Origin: Bacteroidales bacterium UBA4417
Lineage (GTDB): Bacteria; Bacteroidota; Bacteroidia; Bacteroidales; UBA4417
Length of the DNA: 5,741 bases
Assembly (NCBI GenBank): GCA_002389705.1
Contig: DGQJ01000120.1
Coordinates: 271-6,011, forward strand
Reading direction: 5' to 3'
Shown: positions 4,481-5,741 of the stretch, one piece after another
How the letters are laid out: each line of letters begins with the position of its first letter
How positions within the stretch are numbered: the first letter of the stretch is position 1
Made by a program: the position numbers and the translations under genes
Notes under the pieces: model-generated
The model's database searches: none
What the model saw: the letters and a program-made list of their open reading frames with translations, nothing else
Told to the model about the DNA's origin: nothing

Positions 4481-5311
4481 TTAAAAACTCCCCTTCTTCA
4501 ACCCCACAATCCTCTTCACTTCTTCCACTACCAGCGGGAAAGCCGGTTCAGTCATCATATGTCCGTATCCCTGCATCTCGAGCAAGCGGGTATTTTTATG
4601 CCCTGCCACTTTCATCATGCGTGCAAGGTAAGCATTTTCCTCGTAGCGGCCCAGCAGTTCCATTTCGCGGTCGCCGGTAATCAGCAGCAGGGGAGGAGCG
4701 TCGGCCCGCACATGGAACAGGGGCGCAAATTCATCCACCACCGGTTGTTTTTCGGCTATACCGCGTTCCTTGCGCAGGGTAAAATGGGTAATGGCCTGTC
4801 CGCTCAGCGGAATCAACCCGGCAATGCGGTTGGCGTCAATCTGGTAGGGCTTCAGCCATTGTTTATCCAGGCCCGTCATCAGCGTCAGGTATCCCCCGGC
4901 CGAGTGCCCCGAAACAAAAATCAGCGAAGTGTCGCCGCCATATTCACTGATGTGGTTAAAAGTCCAGGCTATGGCGGCCGCTGCATCTTCAATGCATTGT
5001 TTCACCTTCACCTTGGGGCTGAGGCGGTAATTTACGCCTACAATGCACAGGTTTTTATTTTTCAGCGCTTCGGGTATCTCTTTGCTGCCCCCTGTTAATC
5101 CACCGCCATGAAACCACACCACAGTCGCGAAACCGGTCGCATTTTCGGGGTAATACACATCCAGCACACAACGTTCCTTAATATAATTATCGCTTCCGCG
5201 GATAGCCTCGCTGTAATACGGAACGTCAGTTTTGGTAATGTACTTAGGTTGCTGTGCAAATAAAAAGCAGGCTGAAAGAATCAGGATGTAGGTGAGCAAA
5301 ATCTGTTTCAT
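4481..5311 (-). CDS. Secreted alpha/beta hydrolase (esterase/lipase-like)
   Basis: This 276-residue protein belongs to the alpha/beta-hydrolase fold. HGGG (68-71) forms the oxyanion hole typical of hormone-sensitive-lipase and carboxylesterase-like enzymes, NYRLSP follows at 94-99, and the nucleophile elbow GHSAGG has S137. D214 (TGDRE) and H251 (GYGHMM) complete the catalytic triad. Residues 1-19 are a signal peptide with cleavage most likely after FA, before QQ. LSAC at 12-15 fits a lipobox by pattern, but the hydrophobic stretch continues past the Cys, so I prefer a periplasmic or secreted protein over a lipoprotein. I chose the ATG at 5311 because it gives this signal peptide; the ATG at 5392 would bury it behind 27 residues and overlap the upstream gene. 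It starts 22 nt after the winged-helix gene stop, so co-transcription is likely. The substrate is unknown, probably an ester. Confidence 0.88.
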   Translation of the reverse strand: MKQILLTYILILSACFLFAQQPKYITKTDVPYYSEAIRGSDNYIKERCVLDVYYPENATGFATVVWFHGGGLTGGSKEIPEALKNKNLCIVGVNYRLSPKVKVKQCIEDAAAAIAWTFNHISEYGGDTSLIFVSGHSAGGYLTLMTGLDKQWLKPYQIDANRIAGLIPLSGQAITHFTLRKERGIAEKQPVVDEFAPLFHVRADAPPLLLITGDREMELLGRYEENAYLARMMKVAGHKNTRLLEMQGYGHMMTEPAFPLVVEEVKRIVGLKKGSF

Positions 5312-5333
5312 GGATAAGTTGTAAAGTGTGAAT

Positions 5334-5741
5334 TTAAACAATCCGGGTTTCTCTGCCGGTGAAGTGAATAAAATGTTGAAATGCGTCAGCAATCATTTTC
5401 GGTTCCGGCTGGGTTTGGTGCAGGAAAAAATCAGTTTCCAGTATCGTTGAATTGTTTTTAGAAGTCCTCCTCCAGGTGCCGGTTACCTTGCCATGCGTTA
5501 CAATAACAGGCCTGAACACGCCGTTGTTCGAAACGGCTTTGCTGTGGTTTTCGGATATCAGCGCTGCCGTCCGGTCGCGGTAGCTTATAATATATTCATC
5601 GTAGGCAGGCAGCATAAAAGTGCGGTCGTCGTGGTTCTGTTGCCCTGCATTGCCATCTGTAAACCAGTAGGTTTTATCATCCGACGTTTCGGAAACAAAA
5701 AGGTGTTTCACCATTTCGAGGGCATGTTTAGCTTCGCCGGC
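5334..5741 (-). CDS. Winged-helix DNA-binding (HTH_42/AlkZ-like) protein, C-terminal part
   Basis: This gene is cut by the right edge of the window. The frame is open from the edge, so the ATG at 5714 is internal and only the last 135 residues are seen. The blocks MLPAYDEYIISYRDRTAAL (starting at fragment residue 43) and GVFRPVIVTHGKVTGTWRRT (starting at 74) are typical of the C-terminal half of the HTH_42 family (winged helix DNA-binding domain protein). Some members of that family, such as AlkZ, are DNA glycosylases that unhook interstrand crosslinks. The N-terminal half with any catalytic motif is outside the window, so activity cannot be judged. It is probably cytoplasmic and DNA-bound, and first of a pair with the secreted hydrolase. 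A shared function of that pair is not obvious. Confidence 0.85.
   Translation of the reverse strand, partial: AGEAKHALEMVKHLFVSETSDDKTYWFTDGNAGQQNHDDRTFMLPAYDEYIISYRDRTAALISENHSKAVSNNGVFRPVIVTHGKVTGTWRRTSKNNSTILETDFFLHQTQPEPKMIADAFQHFIHFTGRETRIV

Noticed and set aside
4472..5098. 208-codon plus-strand ORF
   Set aside because: It is antisense to the secreted hydrolase, which has a complete catalytic triad and signal peptide; the antisense reading is a by-product of G+C-rich codons.

Overview
The window looks like a piece of a Bacteroidota chromosome (Bacteroidales, Sphingobacteriales or a related environmental lineage; I cannot go further). The clues are start codons preceded by A/T-rich sequence with no consistent Shine-Dalgarno, an exported hydrolase whose signal peptide ends in FAQQ, one possible TAnnTTTG -7 promoter element, a small 'transporter suffix' membrane protein, and dispersed hairpin repeats of a style I associate with Bacteroidota intergenic DNA. 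Every convincing gene is on the minus strand, so the window is best read from right to left.

Right part (3256-5741): ordinary, fairly G+C-rich housekeeping genes. In transcription order they are the C-terminal part of an HTH_42/AlkZ-like winged-helix DNA-binding protein that runs off the right edge, a secreted alpha/beta hydrolase 22 nt downstream of it, a 350-nt gap carrying a hairpin and a short direct repeat, a two-helix membrane protein (transporter suffix family), and an overlapping YdeI/OmpD-associated (OmdA) protein.

Centre (1277-3035): a tight, clearly more A+T-rich three-gene operon, with gaps of 4 and 3 nt. It encodes a GHKL-type ATP-binding protein with a possible STAS-like N-terminal half, a small STAS-like (DUF4325-type) protein, and a PIN-domain nuclease with a full set of acidic residues. 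The first two resemble a partner-switching pair (kinase/anti-sigma plus STAS antagonist). The third is a classic RNase toxin fold. I infer a conflict or defence module in which a phospho- or nucleotide-driven switch holds or releases a PIN RNase. This is the most interesting system in the window.

Left part (1-1276): no convincing protein gene, but much structure. Positions 101-575 form an imperfect foldback: two diverged arms of about 115 nt whose matching blocks lie symmetrically around position 338. Similar stem-loops (11-44 and 577-602) lie just outside both arms. Positions 770-1063 are a degenerate tandem array of 14 units with an exact 21-bp period and no indels. It leaves one plus-strand frame open as a heptapeptide repeat that has no normal start codon. 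Both features lie downstream of the operon's last stop codon.
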